A DNA stretch of 44,175 nucleotides from Bacteroidota bacterium (GTDB lineage: Bacteria > Bacteroidota > Bacteroidia > M30B66), in contig JAIXYK010000064.1 of the NCBI GenBank assembly GCA_027490225.1, forward strand, positions 1 to 44,175, in the 5' to 3' direction. The position numbers were made by a program, and so were the translations under genes. The notes under the pieces are model-generated. The model worked only from the letters and a program-made list of their open reading frames with translations, did no database searches and had not been told where the DNA came from. Shown piece after piece: positions 23,854-32,656 of the stretch. The first letter of the stretch is position 1; each line of letters begins with the position of its first letter.

Positions 23854-25359
23854 ATGGCGAATACAGCAACTCAAACAGTAACCTCTAGTGGAACATGGAT
23901 AGCCCCGGCAGGGGTTCGGCAGATTGTTGTAACTCCAAAATACAAAACTAATATTGGAAATTACACGGGCAGCTTAGGGGCAAATTTCAGTTGTTGGTTA
24001 AATAAGTCAGGCGCGTATTTTGCATTTGGACAAAACAACCTTGGGCAATGCGGAACTAGCGATTTAACTTATCGAAGCACGCCAACAATAATCACCTCAG
24101 TTCAATTGAAAAAATTATTTAAAGCAGACATGGTGGTCAACCTAAATCAAACATGGGGCTTAGATAATTTAAATCGTTTGGTTTCTTGGGGACAAAATTC
24201 GCAAGGGCAAATTGGAGCAAACGACACGGTTGTTGCAAAAAGTTCACCCACTATTGTGTTAGGGACTTTTACGGCAAAGCAAATAGCAACGGTTGCGGAC
24301 TCCACTCAAATCGTAACCACTTTAGGGCAATCTTATGCAGCCGGACACAATCAAGACGGAGAGGGCGGGACGAGCCAACTTCCCGGAGTTGGGGGAGTAA
24401 ATCAAATTTCAAGCCCCACACTTGTGGTGGGAGGACTAACTTTTTTAAGCATCAGGTCTAATAGCAATACTTCCGGGGGCGCTTTTTACGGGATAACAAC
24501 ATCCAACGTAGGTTACGCATGGGGATGGAACTCTTTTGGTTATCTTGGGACAAATGAAAATCCTGCAACCGTTCTTAGCAAAAGTTCTCCAACCATTATT
24601 GCCGGAGGATTATCTTGGAAAGAAATAGCAATTGGGGCGGGGATTACTACCGCGGGGAAATTATACACTTGGGGTCCGGCATCTAACGGGGGTTTGGGCG
24701 ATGGCACTACGGTTAATAGATCAAGTCCGGCTTTGATCGCCTCTGCTTTAAACTTTTCTAAGTTCGCAGAGGGAACGCAGCAAATTGTATTAGACGACAC
24801 GGGGAATATTTATGCGTGGTCCTTCGGCGGAACTTCGGCGTTTTACGGCTCATCGGCTGTAATGATAAGCAACGGGACCGCAAAGTTTGTCTCGGTAAAA
24901 GCATATACAAGCGTGGGTTTTGCTTTAGCGCTTACAACTGACGGAAAACTGTACTCTTGGGGGGCAAATGCTTCCGGACAACTTGGGCAAGGAGATACAA
25001 CGGCACGATCTTTTCCAACTCTTATTTCTACACTTTCAGATGTGGTGGATTATAAAATTGGTAACGCTATAGGATACGCTGTAACAAGAAACGGAAATGT
25101 ATATGCTTGGGGTTCAAATTTATCGGGAGAACTAGGGACAGGAGATAATACTCCAAGAAGCACGCCAACACTGGTTGCAACAATTAAATTACCGATTGTG
25201 GAAACCTCAGATCTACCCAATTTCCCAAGCTCCACACAAATTAATGTAACTCCGGGGACTTCCTATACGATTACATTCTCGACCGCATACAGCACATTCA
25301 ATAGTACAAATGTGGCGTTCGGCGAGCTTGAAAGCCTAGCAATTTCGTACTCCCAATAA
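23854..25359 (+). CDS. RCC1 beta-propeller fibre protein 3
   Basis: 501 residues, third paralogue. N-terminal VTSSGTWIAPAGVRQIVV and C-terminal FPSSTQINVTPGTSYTITF frame eight repeats, of which the sixth (IYAWSFGGTSAFYGSSAVMI) has lost the GQLG core and the third (SYAAGHNQDGEGGTSQLPGV) is expanded. Same no-Shine-Dalgarno start context (CAATAATATGG) as gene 2. Ends the first fibre block. Confidence 0.82.
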   Translation: MANTATQTVTSSGTWIAPAGVRQIVVTPKYKTNIGNYTGSLGANFSCWLNKSGAYFAFGQNNLGQCGTSDLTYRSTPTIITSVQLKKLFKADMVVNLNQTWGLDNLNRLVSWGQNSQGQIGANDTVVAKSSPTIVLGTFTAKQIATVADSTQIVTTLGQSYAAGHNQDGEGGTSQLPGVGGVNQISSPTLVVGGLTFLSIRSNSNTSGGAFYGITTSNVGYAWGWNSFGYLGTNENPATVLSKSSPTIIAGGLSWKEIAIGAGITTAGKLYTWGPASNGGLGDGTTVNRSSPALIASALNFSKFAEGTQQIVLDDTGNIYAWSFGGTSAFYGSSAVMISNGTAKFVSVKAYTSVGFALALTTDGKLYSWGANASGQLGQGDTTARSFPTLISTLSDVVDYKIGNAIGYAVTRNGNVYAWGSNLSGELGTGDNTPRSTPTLVATIKLPIVETSDLPNFPSSTQINVTPGTSYTITFSTAYSTFNSTNVAFGELESLAISYSQ

Positions 25360-25395
25360 CCTTGCAAATTTTGCACAATCAGTTATGGTTTGTTT

Positions 25396-26382
25396 ATGGA
25401 AAAAACAAACTATACGAAAATGGATTCCTTGCAGATTCCTGCAATGATGTTGCCGGGATTTCGCACGACTTTGGCGGTTCAAAACGGAGTTGAAAAAAAC
25501 TTATTGTTTAGGACTTGGGGCGGTCTTGGCGATCAGATTTGCGCGGAGCCGACTTTGCGATATGCGATCAACACTTTCAAGGGAAGATGTAAGATTAGCC
25601 TTGAGAGCGAGCGCCCGGAGTTTTTTCAGCATTTGGAATTTGAAAAGGTGTACGACTTAAGCAAAGGGCAAAAGGCTAATCCGGACAAATATTTGACGTT
25701 CGAGACAATTACGCCGCCAAACGACACTAACCTTGTGTGGCAGTTCTTCAGTCATATGCTAACCAATTGTGTTGATTTCCCTTCAATGTGCGCGCTTCGC
25801 CTTACTCTGCCAATCGCGGACAAAGAGGTGCGGTTGCATGATGTTGGGTACAAGCCGGAGTTCGATTTGGGTAATGCGGTAATCATTCACGCGGGCAGAC
25901 ATTGGCAATCAAAAACATTTCCAAAAGAGTTTTGGGATTCGGTTGTGAACGAAGTCCTACACCATCAAGCCATACCCGTTCTGATTGGGGGAAATGCGGA
26001 TGACAACAGGGGTACGGTTGACGTGGATACGCGGGAATGTATTGATCTCAGAAACAAGCTCTCTTTGATGGAAACCGTATCGCTTTTGAAACAGTCAAAG
26101 GTTTTGTTGACCAATGACAGTTCGCCTTTGCACATGGCGGTTGATTCCGACGCGTGGATTGGGTTTGTTGCCACTTGCAAGCACCCGGATCATATTGGGC
26201 ATTGGCGGCGTGGGGAGTGGATGTGGCGAATGGTAAATCATGGCAAAGGCGGCATTTGGGACATTATGGATTACTGCCCGAATGTTGAAAACGAAGTGTC
26301 GGCTGAAAACGTGGGTGATCACCTAGAGAAGTGGTTGCCTGATCCAAAGGAGTTTGCAAAATGGGGAATCTCGAAACTATGA
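25396..26382 (+). CDS. Glycosyltransferase family 9-like protein
   Basis: 328 residues from ATG 25396 (a TTG six bases upstream is also open). Pattern of ADP-heptose-type GT9 enzymes: RTWGGLGDQICAEPTLRYAI near the start (nucleotide-sugar enzyme N-terminal fold), VIIHAGRHWQSKTFPKEFW (~165-183), PVLIGGNADDNRGTVDV and the late SKVLLTNDSSPLHMA motif (~237-251). It would transfer a sugar, either to a virion protein or to host surface glycan. No clear ribosome-binding site; a TTGCAC-like -35 lies in the 36-base gap. It is followed, with ATGA overlap, by an FkbM-like methyltransferase. Confidence 0.8.
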   Translation: MEKTNYTKMDSLQIPAMMLPGFRTTLAVQNGVEKNLLFRTWGGLGDQICAEPTLRYAINTFKGRCKISLESERPEFFQHLEFEKVYDLSKGQKANPDKYLTFETITPPNDTNLVWQFFSHMLTNCVDFPSMCALRLTLPIADKEVRLHDVGYKPEFDLGNAVIIHAGRHWQSKTFPKEFWDSVVNEVLHHQAIPVLIGGNADDNRGTVDVDTRECIDLRNKLSLMETVSLLKQSKVLLTNDSSPLHMAVDSDAWIGFVATCKHPDHIGHWRRGEWMWRMVNHGKGGIWDIMDYCPNVENEVSAENVGDHLEKWLPDPKEFAKWGISKL

Positions 26383-27068
26383 ATCTTTCACAAATCAAGG
26401 TAGGCGATCGCACGATTTACTTCAGAGATGGCACAAGCGATGCGGTGATTATCAACGCCAATCTTTATTGCGGGCAAAAGAATTGGAAGCCGGAATACAC
26501 TTTCCCGGACTTGCCGCTTAACCCGGAGATCATTTTTGATATTGGGGCAAACATTGGGATTACGGCGCTAGTGCTGGCAAACAAATACCCTTACGCGACG
26601 GTGTACGCGTTCGAGCCGGAGGCGGAAAATTATTCGATACTGCAAAAGAATGTTGAGGGCTTTGATCGGATAAAGACGTTTAACTTTGGGTTGTCGAATG
26701 AGACTAAGGGGCTATCCCTGAACAAGTCCTCGGATGCGAACAATTTTGGCGGCTACACGACGTTTGATGTTGGGGCAGGGGAAAAGCATCAGGACATCCA
26801 AGTGCGCTCAATTTCGGAGTTTATGAGCGAATACGGCATTGATAAGATTGACCTAGTAAAGATCGACTGCGAGGGAGCCGAATACGACATTTTAACGACG
26901 ATTGACTTGGCAAATATTTCGTGGATCGAGGGCGAGTGTCACGGGATTAAAGATTACGAGCTTTTGGGGCATATCGCCAAAACGCATGAATTGGGCATTT
27001 CAAAACCCTTGGGGCAGCGTAATTTCAATTTTCAGGGCTTGAATAAGAAGTGGACGCGAGTAAAATGA
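26379..27068 (+). CDS. FkbM-like SAM-dependent methyltransferase
   Basis: 229 residues from ATG 26379, which overlaps the previous stop as ATGA (an ATG at 26361 is also open). SAM-binding loop IIFDIGANIGITALVL (~47-62), then VYAFEPEAENYSILQKN (~73-89) and the FkbM hallmark IDLVKIDCEGAEYDIL (~152-167). FkbM enzymes O-methylate sugars or small molecules. Pairing with GT9 suggests a two-step glycan modification, probably of fibres or of the cell surface. Confidence 0.85.
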   Translation: MNLSQIKVGDRTIYFRDGTSDAVIINANLYCGQKNWKPEYTFPDLPLNPEIIFDIGANIGITALVLANKYPYATVYAFEPEAENYSILQKNVEGFDRIKTFNFGLSNETKGLSLNKSSDANNFGGYTTFDVGAGEKHQDIQVRSISEFMSEYGIDKIDLVKIDCEGAEYDILTTIDLANISWIEGECHGIKDYELLGHIAKTHELGISKPLGQRNFNFQGLNKKWTRVK

Positions 27069-27072
27069 TGGA

Positions 27073-27324
27073 ATGAATCTGCCTCTTGATCTTACAGGTT
27101 TTATTCTTTCTGGAACTGCGGCATTGATTTGGCTTGTACGGCTAGAGGGGCGGTTGATTACAGCCCTTGAAAAAGTGAAAGACTTATCGTCCCAAGTTTC
27201 AAACCAAGAAAAAAAGCACGAAGCGCTAGATAACAGGATCATGGAAAAGCTCTCGTTTATTGAGAGAAGTCTTGCTAAGATCGAGGGACAACTGATTATT
27301 ACCCGGAGGGAAAATGAACAATAA
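27073..27324 (+). CDS. Small membrane/coiled-coil protein, possible holin
   Basis: 83 residues: an N-terminal hydrophobic segment (LDLTGFILSGTAALIWLV, residues ~5-22) followed by a long charged coiled coil (EGRLITALEKVKDLSSQVSN to the end). This layout is like small phage lysis or XhlA-type membrane proteins. It opens a group of small genes lying between modification enzymes and the second fibre block. A lysis role is inferred from the neighbours only. Confidence 0.65.
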   Translation: MNLPLDLTGFILSGTAALIWLVRLEGRLITALEKVKDLSSQVSNQEKKHEALDNRIMEKLSFIERSLAKIEGQLIITRRENEQ

Positions 27325-27592
27325 AGAGTTGAAAGAAGTGTTGGGCGGATTGATTTCGATTGCAGGGCTTCTTGCTGAAGAATTTAAAGATGGCGTGCAA
27401 GCTACCGACTTTCTCCAAATCGTGACCAAGATCCAAGCAAACGAGGCGCTCAAGGCTAAGTTGCTCGAAGCGTACAACGGGATCGACCAAGTTCCATCCG
27501 AAGTTAAAGACCTCAGCGTTGCCGAGACAGTGGACATCATGGCGCACATTGGGCCAGAATTGTTTAAACTGATCGCGGCGGTTAAGAAGTGA
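27314..27592 (+). CDS. Small helical protein of unknown function
   Basis: 92 residues, no transmembrane segment, helical (LKEVLGGLISIAGLLAEEFK, DFLQIVTKIQANEALKAKLL, AETVDIMAHIGPELFKLIAA). A strong GGAGG precedes the ATG inside the end of the previous gene, and its stop overlaps the next GTG start. Similar-looking small proteins are common beside phage lysis genes. I do not recognise a family. Confidence 0.75.
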   Translation: MNNKELKEVLGGLISIAGLLAEEFKDGVQATDFLQIVTKIQANEALKAKLLEAYNGIDQVPSEVKDLSVAETVDIMAHIGPELFKLIAAVKK

Positions 27593-27783
27593 TTTCTCTC
27601 GTATTGCAAACCATTATTGCGTTGCCTAAAATTGCAAGTTTAATCATATCTCTGATTAAATTGGTCAAGCAAGAGCAGGAACGCGTAAAGGAAAACAATT
27701 TAAAAAAAGCAGTTGATGGTCTACAAGGGGGGAATGATGACCTTCAAAGCCTTAACGAAACTATCACTCGCAACCTTCCTTAG
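27589..27783 (+). CDS. Membrane-anchored coiled-coil protein, Rz-like candidate
   Basis: 64 residues starting at GTG (GTGA overlap). Hydrophobic residues ~2-24 (SLVLQTIIALPKIASLIISL) are followed by KLVKQEQERVKENNLKKAVD, the layout of an inner-membrane spanin or a small holin. The following lipoprotein gene starts inside it in another frame, the classic Rz/Rz1 overlap. Its shortness (64 residues) is unusual for an i-spanin, so this is tentative. Confidence 0.6.
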   Translation: MISLVLQTIIALPKIASLIISLIKLVKQEQERVKENNLKKAVDGLQGGNDDLQSLNETITRNLP

Positions 27784-28042
27784 CTTCTTGAGCAGTTGCG
27801 CGGAGCTACCCAAGCACCCGCAGGGATGGTCCTGCACGTTGTCTTACAATCACGGGACTCCGGGCGATTCTGTTTTTGTTTGTAATGAGATCGTAGCGCC
27901 AAATACATCGAAAACTTTTCCGATTGGCGATCCGATGTTCAAAAATGCTCATTGCATGGACTTAAAAAGTTTTAGGGCTTATTCTGAATATGTTTTTAAA
28001 CTACGGGACAGGCTTATCGCTTGTGAATTGAGTGGACTATGA
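27734..28042 (+). CDS. Lipoprotein, o-spanin (Rz1-like) candidate
   Basis: 102 residues from ATG 27734, preceded by AAGGGGGGA. Signal sequence LTKLSLATFLSFLSSC with lipobox LSSC (Cys22) gives an 81-residue mature outer-membrane lipoprotein with Pro-containing start (AELPKHPQG). Three or more further Cys residues follow (WSC, FVCNE, HCMD, ACEL), unlike lambda Rz1, so it may be disulfide-bonded. Overlaps the upstream membrane gene by 50 bases in another frame. It disrupts or bridges the outer membrane at lysis if the spanin reading is right. Confidence 0.65.
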   Translation: MMTFKALTKLSLATFLSFLSSCAELPKHPQGWSCTLSYNHGTPGDSVFVCNEIVAPNTSKTFPIGDPMFKNAHCMDLKSFRAYSEYVFKLRDRLIACELSGL

Positions 28043-28416
28043 GCGCAGGGATTTACGATCTATACATCGAGCAGGGGGCGACTTTTTTCCGGGAGTGTAC
28101 CTATAAGGACGCATCCGGAGCGCCGATCAATTTGACGGGCATGACTCTCGCCGCGCAAATCAGGCGTTCGTATTCTGATCCCACAATTGCTCAAACCATT
28201 ACTTGCACAATTCTCAACCAAGCCGTTCCTGCTAACTTGGGCAAGTTTACCTTGGAGATTTCAGCCGTGAACACAGCCGCGATGGTTGTGAATCCGGCGG
28301 TAGACTTCACCAACACGATTACAAACTACACTTGGGATATTGAACTGAATACCGGGTCGGCAATTAAACGACTGATGCAGGGGACGGTTTACTTATCTCC
28401 GGAGGTGACTAGGTGA
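28039..28416 (+). CDS. Virion protein, BppU-N-like fibre adaptor
   Basis: 125 residues. Pattern IYDLYIEQGATFFRECTYKD, INLTGMTLAAQIRRSYSD and YTWDIELNTGSAIKRLMQGT, then VYLSPEVTR, matches the small beta-sandwich adaptor domain (BppU N-terminal type) used to plug receptor-binding proteins into baseplates. ATGA overlap before, GTGA overlap after. Together with the next gene it forms a second fibre unit. Confidence 0.7.
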   Translation: MSAGIYDLYIEQGATFFRECTYKDASGAPINLTGMTLAAQIRRSYSDPTIAQTITCTILNQAVPANLGKFTLEISAVNTAAMVVNPAVDFTNTITNYTWDIELNTGSAIKRLMQGTVYLSPEVTR

Positions 28417-29534
28417 GCGAGAATGTCATTGTCGCGGATCAGGTTCAAACGACCATTGAAGTCCTTACCGCTGATGGCGTTACCGTTGTACCCGTTGTCG
28501 AACAAAATGTTGTTGAGATTATAACCGAAGGCACGCAGGGTCCGGTAGGACAGGGCGTACCAACTGGCGGAACGGTTGGGCAAGTCCTTACCAAAAACTC
28601 ATCCACCAATTACGATACGTCTTGGCAGACACCAACCCCCGCCCCGGTCACTTCCGTAAACGGTTACGTTGGCGCGGTTGTATTGACCAAATCGGATGTT
28701 GGTCTTGGGAACGTCGATAACACAAGCGATTTGAACAAGCCGATCTCTACAGCTACCCAAACCGCTTTGAACGCCAAGCAGGATCTTTTGGGGTACACGC
28801 CCGAGAACGTAGCGAACAAATCCACAAACACATCTCTTGGCACGTCCGATACGCTCTACCCTTCGCAAAACGCGGTAAAGACTTATGTGGATAGCGCCAT
28901 CGTCGCGGGAGCTACGCCGGACGCAACCACCCTTATTAAGGGTAAAATTCAGCTTGCGGGCGATCTTTCCGGAACTGCGGCGCTACCAACCGTCCCGGCA
29001 CTTGCAAACAAGGTAAATACAACAACGACTATTAGCACAACCGCTCCGCTTTCAGGCGGCGGTGATCTTTCTGCAAACAGAACCTTGTCGATTACCCAAT
29101 CCTCAGGATCGACTGATGGGTATTTATCGAGCGCAGATTACAACACATTTGCAGGGAAACAGCCCGCCGGGAACTATATCACTGCTCTTACTGGCGATGT
29201 AACTGCATCGGGTCCGGGATCGGCTGCGGCTACGCTCTCAAACACTGGCGTAACTGCGGGCGCGTACACCAACGCAAACATTACCGTAGACTCCAAGGGA
29301 CGCATTACGGTTGCATCAAATGGAACAGGAGGGGGCGTATCATCGGTAAACAGCGCGGACGCATCTATTACGGTCAGCCCCACGACTGGCGCGGTAGATG
29401 TTAGCTTGCCCGCTACCGGAGTAACGGCGGGTTCGTATCTTGTTACCGGGGCGACGATTGATGCAAAGGGAAGAGTAACGGCGGCTCAAGAAAACTATTA
29501 TTTGACCATCGTCAATGCTTTAATATTTGGATAA
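28413..29534 (+). CDS. Tail fibre protein with repeat motifs
   Basis: 373 residues from a GTG with GGAGG upstream. The central part has typical fibre-shaft and chaperone-free repeat motifs: VNGYVGAVVLTKSDVGLGNV, DNTSDLNKPISTATQTALNA, LYPSQNAVKTYVDSAI, then GDLSGTAALP and GDVTASGPGSAAATLSN, and DSKGRITVASNG / DAKGRVTAAQEN twice. The end (YLTIVNALIFG) is short. Such strings are widespread in long fibres of environmental phages. Confidence 0.82.
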   Translation: MSENVIVADQVQTTIEVLTADGVTVVPVVEQNVVEIITEGTQGPVGQGVPTGGTVGQVLTKNSSTNYDTSWQTPTPAPVTSVNGYVGAVVLTKSDVGLGNVDNTSDLNKPISTATQTALNAKQDLLGYTPENVANKSTNTSLGTSDTLYPSQNAVKTYVDSAIVAGATPDATTLIKGKIQLAGDLSGTAALPTVPALANKVNTTTTISTTAPLSGGGDLSANRTLSITQSSGSTDGYLSSADYNTFAGKQPAGNYITALTGDVTASGPGSAAATLSNTGVTAGAYTNANITVDSKGRITVASNGTGGGVSSVNSADASITVSPTTGAVDVSLPATGVTAGSYLVTGATIDAKGRVTAAQENYYLTIVNALIFG

Positions 29535-29543
29535 GGTAAACCC

Positions 29544-32486
29544 ATGAAGATTACATTAGACCCAATACAGTTTGTTTTTACACCAAGCACCAATACAGTC
29601 AGCTTTGTGCCTATGAGTGGGGCTTTCAAGCCTGAACGCTTGTTGGCAGTAATCAACACTACTACTGGCAAACTCGTTTATTCTGCGGCTTCGCAACCCG
29701 CCGGATTCGGTGGGACATTCTCTACCACAACATTTCCAAACGACACGCTTACCTACTTCAGCTCAAACGCAGGGCAATCAGCCTCTGACATTCTTCAGGT
29801 TTTGTACGATAGCGAAACTCAGCCGCAAATTGTATCAGGAAACGTTTCTTCGTACATTTTAGAATCTGGAGGAAATACGATAGGAGGAGTTCAAGACGCT
29901 GCTTCAGGGGATTACAAACTCCTTACAGCATCTAACACCTACGCGGCGGATGGTACGCCAATTCTCTCTACCGTTGATCCAATGACGGGTGGAGATGGGC
30001 TAAACATTCATTTGCAAAGCTCGTCCTACGGTGGACAAGTTGGAAATCCGATTCCTGTCCCAAACAATAATAACGCTCTTTCCGTGGGGTTTTTGAACAA
30101 TAGCGTGTTGGTCAGTCCAGCTATGGACCCCGTTACGAACCAACTGATTGTGCAGTCATCTGGCGTACCCCTTCAAGCTGTTGACCTTACTTCAGTAGAT
30201 GGCGCACCAATCGCTCTCGGGTCAGCCCCAATGGGTAGCTCGCTTCCCGTAACCATTGCTTCAGACCAAACAGCAATCCCAATCACAAGCTCAAGCCCTA
30301 TCAATGTGAATGTCACGCAGTCCGTGTCCCAAGACATCCTCGGTGTGGCTATCGGTGGAAACAGAAACAATCAAATTGAAATCGCATTTAATACGGCTCC
30401 GGGCGCGGCTCTGATCACCAACACATTTACAGGCTCTGGCTCCGTAAATATCACGAACGGTCACAGCATTTATCAAACGGGGACAAGCACATCATCTAGT
30501 GCTCGGGCTGTATCGGTTCAGACCACTACATATCGTCCGGCTCATGAGATTTATGCAGCTTTTACTGCGGCTTTTCAAACCCCACAAGCGTCTTGCCAAT
30601 CACGAATTGGATTATTCGACGCAAGCAACGGTTTTGCTATTGGATATAATGGCGGAACGTTTAGCGTTTTTGTTAGGAATGGCGGCGTTGAAACAAGCAC
30701 ACCTCAAAGCAGTTTCAACACAGACACGCTTACCGGGCTTTCTACTTCAAAATTTAAAAGAAATGGCATCCCTGAAAGCATTAGCTTTGCAGTATCAAAT
30801 CTTTTTAGAATCAGATTCGCATGGCTTGGGTCTGCTAACATCTTTTTTGAGGTGTTCAGTCCGGACGGTGAGTGGGTTCTCTTTCACAATATCCGACAGC
30901 CTAACACTTCGTTTAATCCATCTATTCAAAATCCTAACTTGCCCATGACTTTGGAGCTTGTAAAAACAGGTGGAGGCTTAACCAATTCAACGCTTACCAC
31001 GGCTTGTTGGGGAGCGGGAACCACGAGCGCATACAGTCCCATCACGGACACACTGAACGATAAGAGTTTAGCAGCCCTTACCAGATCAGTTATTACCGGA
31101 GTGACTACTGGCGGTGGGGGAGGCTATGTCAATGTAAAGGTGAACCCGAGCGGAGCATTGGTAACTGATTCAACGATCAGCGGGACCGTGGCAACCAACA
31201 TAAGCCAGTACGGTGGAACAGCCACTACATTAGGCCAAAAGGCTATGACTGCTTCAATGCCTGTCGTTTTGGCATCTGATCAATCCAGTGTAAATATCGG
31301 GCTACCGGATCTTTATACTGCCGGTGCAATCAACACGGCTATCGGCAACAACCTTTTCAACGCTGTTGCCGGACCTACCGGAACAGACGCAAGCGGGTAC
31401 AAGTCGGCAGCGGTTCAAGTCTTCCTTACTGCTGCGGGCGGTTCGATTGAATTTCAGCACTCAAGTGACAATACCAATTGGGTCACCATACCAGTTTTCA
31501 GAGTAGACTCAGTCTCACCAAACCCGATCACTGGTGTGATTGCTGGTGTGATTTCATCGAACGTGTACCACTTCCCCATCAAGCAAAGGTATATCCGGCT
31601 CAATGTGACGGCTACCCTCTCAGGATCCCCAAGAGCTAACTTGCGTTTGAGCCAAGAATCATGGTCGCCCATTATTCCTGTAAGTGTTCAATCCGTAGCG
31701 GGGAACCTCAACGCTACTGTCAGTGGCTCGCTTACTTCGGCAGGAACAGTTACACAAGCAACCGCAGCCAACCTTAACTGTACTGCGGTAGTAGCAGGAG
31801 CAACTCTAGCAAGTACAGCCGTGGGAGATATGGTTTCCGTTTCTACAGTAGCAAGTGGAAACAGCGGTGCTACGGGAATTTCTACTTTGAACTCTCATGC
31901 TCACTCTTTTCAAGTTACTAATTTAATTACCACGGGTACAGGCTCTATTGATGCGGTGATTCAAGAATCATACGATGCGGGCGCTAACTGGATTGATATA
32001 TTCCATCTTGATCGAGTTACTGGAGTGGGAACAGTACGACAGCAGATCCCATCGTTAAAAGTTAATGGCGATAGGATTCGGTATGCTTGGACTGTAACAG
32101 GAACGCTCACAACAGCGACAATGAGTGTTATTAGGATTCCAAGGCAAGTAACGTCAGGAAACTTGCGTAGAATTTACAATAGAACCCTTGATCCTAATAC
32201 TCTCGGCTCTTCTACCGCATCACTTTTTACAGAAGGCTGCGAATATACTGACCTTATTGTTAATATGGCGGCTAGTGGTACGGCTCCCGTGATTCAACTG
32301 CAAGGATCGGAAGATAATACTAACTGGTACAATATCGGAACTGCACTAACCGCAACTGTAGGATCGACCACAGCACTAAGCCTTGCGGATGGATCTGTTC
32401 CAAAATTTTGCAGAGCAACCGTGGCTACCGCAGGAGCCGGATCGACATTGAACTATATTGCAATTAAAGCAAAGGGAGCTTCGTAA
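29544..32486 (+). CDS. Large virion structural protein
   Basis: 980 residues, the largest protein here. N-terminal KITLDPIQFVFTPSTNTVSF; two copies of a SLPVTIASDQTAIPI-type motif (near residues 233 and 572; the second is SMPVVLASDQSSVNIG), recurrent in phage surface proteins; and a central concanavalin-like region with FKRNGIPESISFAVSNLFRI. The C-terminal half has repeated beta domains with SSDNTNWVTIP, DAGANWIDIF and SEDNTNWYNIG (three tandem related modules). Probably a side fibre or baseplate-attached protein. AGGT site. Confidence 0.75.
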   Translation: MKITLDPIQFVFTPSTNTVSFVPMSGAFKPERLLAVINTTTGKLVYSAASQPAGFGGTFSTTTFPNDTLTYFSSNAGQSASDILQVLYDSETQPQIVSGNVSSYILESGGNTIGGVQDAASGDYKLLTASNTYAADGTPILSTVDPMTGGDGLNIHLQSSSYGGQVGNPIPVPNNNNALSVGFLNNSVLVSPAMDPVTNQLIVQSSGVPLQAVDLTSVDGAPIALGSAPMGSSLPVTIASDQTAIPITSSSPINVNVTQSVSQDILGVAIGGNRNNQIEIAFNTAPGAALITNTFTGSGSVNITNGHSIYQTGTSTSSSARAVSVQTTTYRPAHEIYAAFTAAFQTPQASCQSRIGLFDASNGFAIGYNGGTFSVFVRNGGVETSTPQSSFNTDTLTGLSTSKFKRNGIPESISFAVSNLFRIRFAWLGSANIFFEVFSPDGEWVLFHNIRQPNTSFNPSIQNPNLPMTLELVKTGGGLTNSTLTTACWGAGTTSAYSPITDTLNDKSLAALTRSVITGVTTGGGGGYVNVKVNPSGALVTDSTISGTVATNISQYGGTATTLGQKAMTASMPVVLASDQSSVNIGLPDLYTAGAINTAIGNNLFNAVAGPTGTDASGYKSAAVQVFLTAAGGSIEFQHSSDNTNWVTIPVFRVDSVSPNPITGVIAGVISSNVYHFPIKQRYIRLNVTATLSGSPRANLRLSQESWSPIIPVSVQSVAGNLNATVSGSLTSAGTVTQATAANLNCTAVVAGATLASTAVGDMVSVSTVASGNSGATGISTLNSHAHSFQVTNLITTGTGSIDAVIQESYDAGANWIDIFHLDRVTGVGTVRQQIPSLKVNGDRIRYAWTVTGTLTTATMSVIRIPRQVTSGNLRRIYNRTLDPNTLGSSTASLFTEGCEYTDLIVNMAASGTAPVIQLQGSEDNTNWYNIGTALTATVGSTTALSLADGSVPKFCRATVATAGAGSTLNYIAIKAKGAS

Positions 32487-32656
32487 TGATTCAGATCTTT
32501 AAAAAGGTAGTGGATGAAAACGAGTATTGGACTCTTGTGGAAGAGATGCAAGATGATCTCGCTTTAGCTCAAAGGCTTCTTGAGCTTCGTCAAGACGGAA
32601 ACCAATACAGAGCCGAAAAGCGTGACGGAGGCTTTAGCTCCGTTTTGGGGGTATAA
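32486..32656 (+). CDS. Small protein, 56 residues
   Basis: Starts at ATG 32486, sharing an A with the previous stop (TAATG), with AAAGGGAG upstream. Sequence MIQIFKKVVDENEYWTLVEE followed by MQDDLALAQRLLELRQDG, then a Gly/Ser tail. Acidic helix; no known family. Ends one base before the next ATG (TAAATG), which supports translation. Confidence 0.7.
   Translation: MIQIFKKVVDENEYWTLVEEMQDDLALAQRLLELRQDGNQYRAEKRDGGFSSVLGV

Noticed and set aside
20807-25359. RCC1 genes considered as a diversity-generating retroelement target
   Set aside because: No reverse transcriptase, accessory gene or template repeat is visible in the window.
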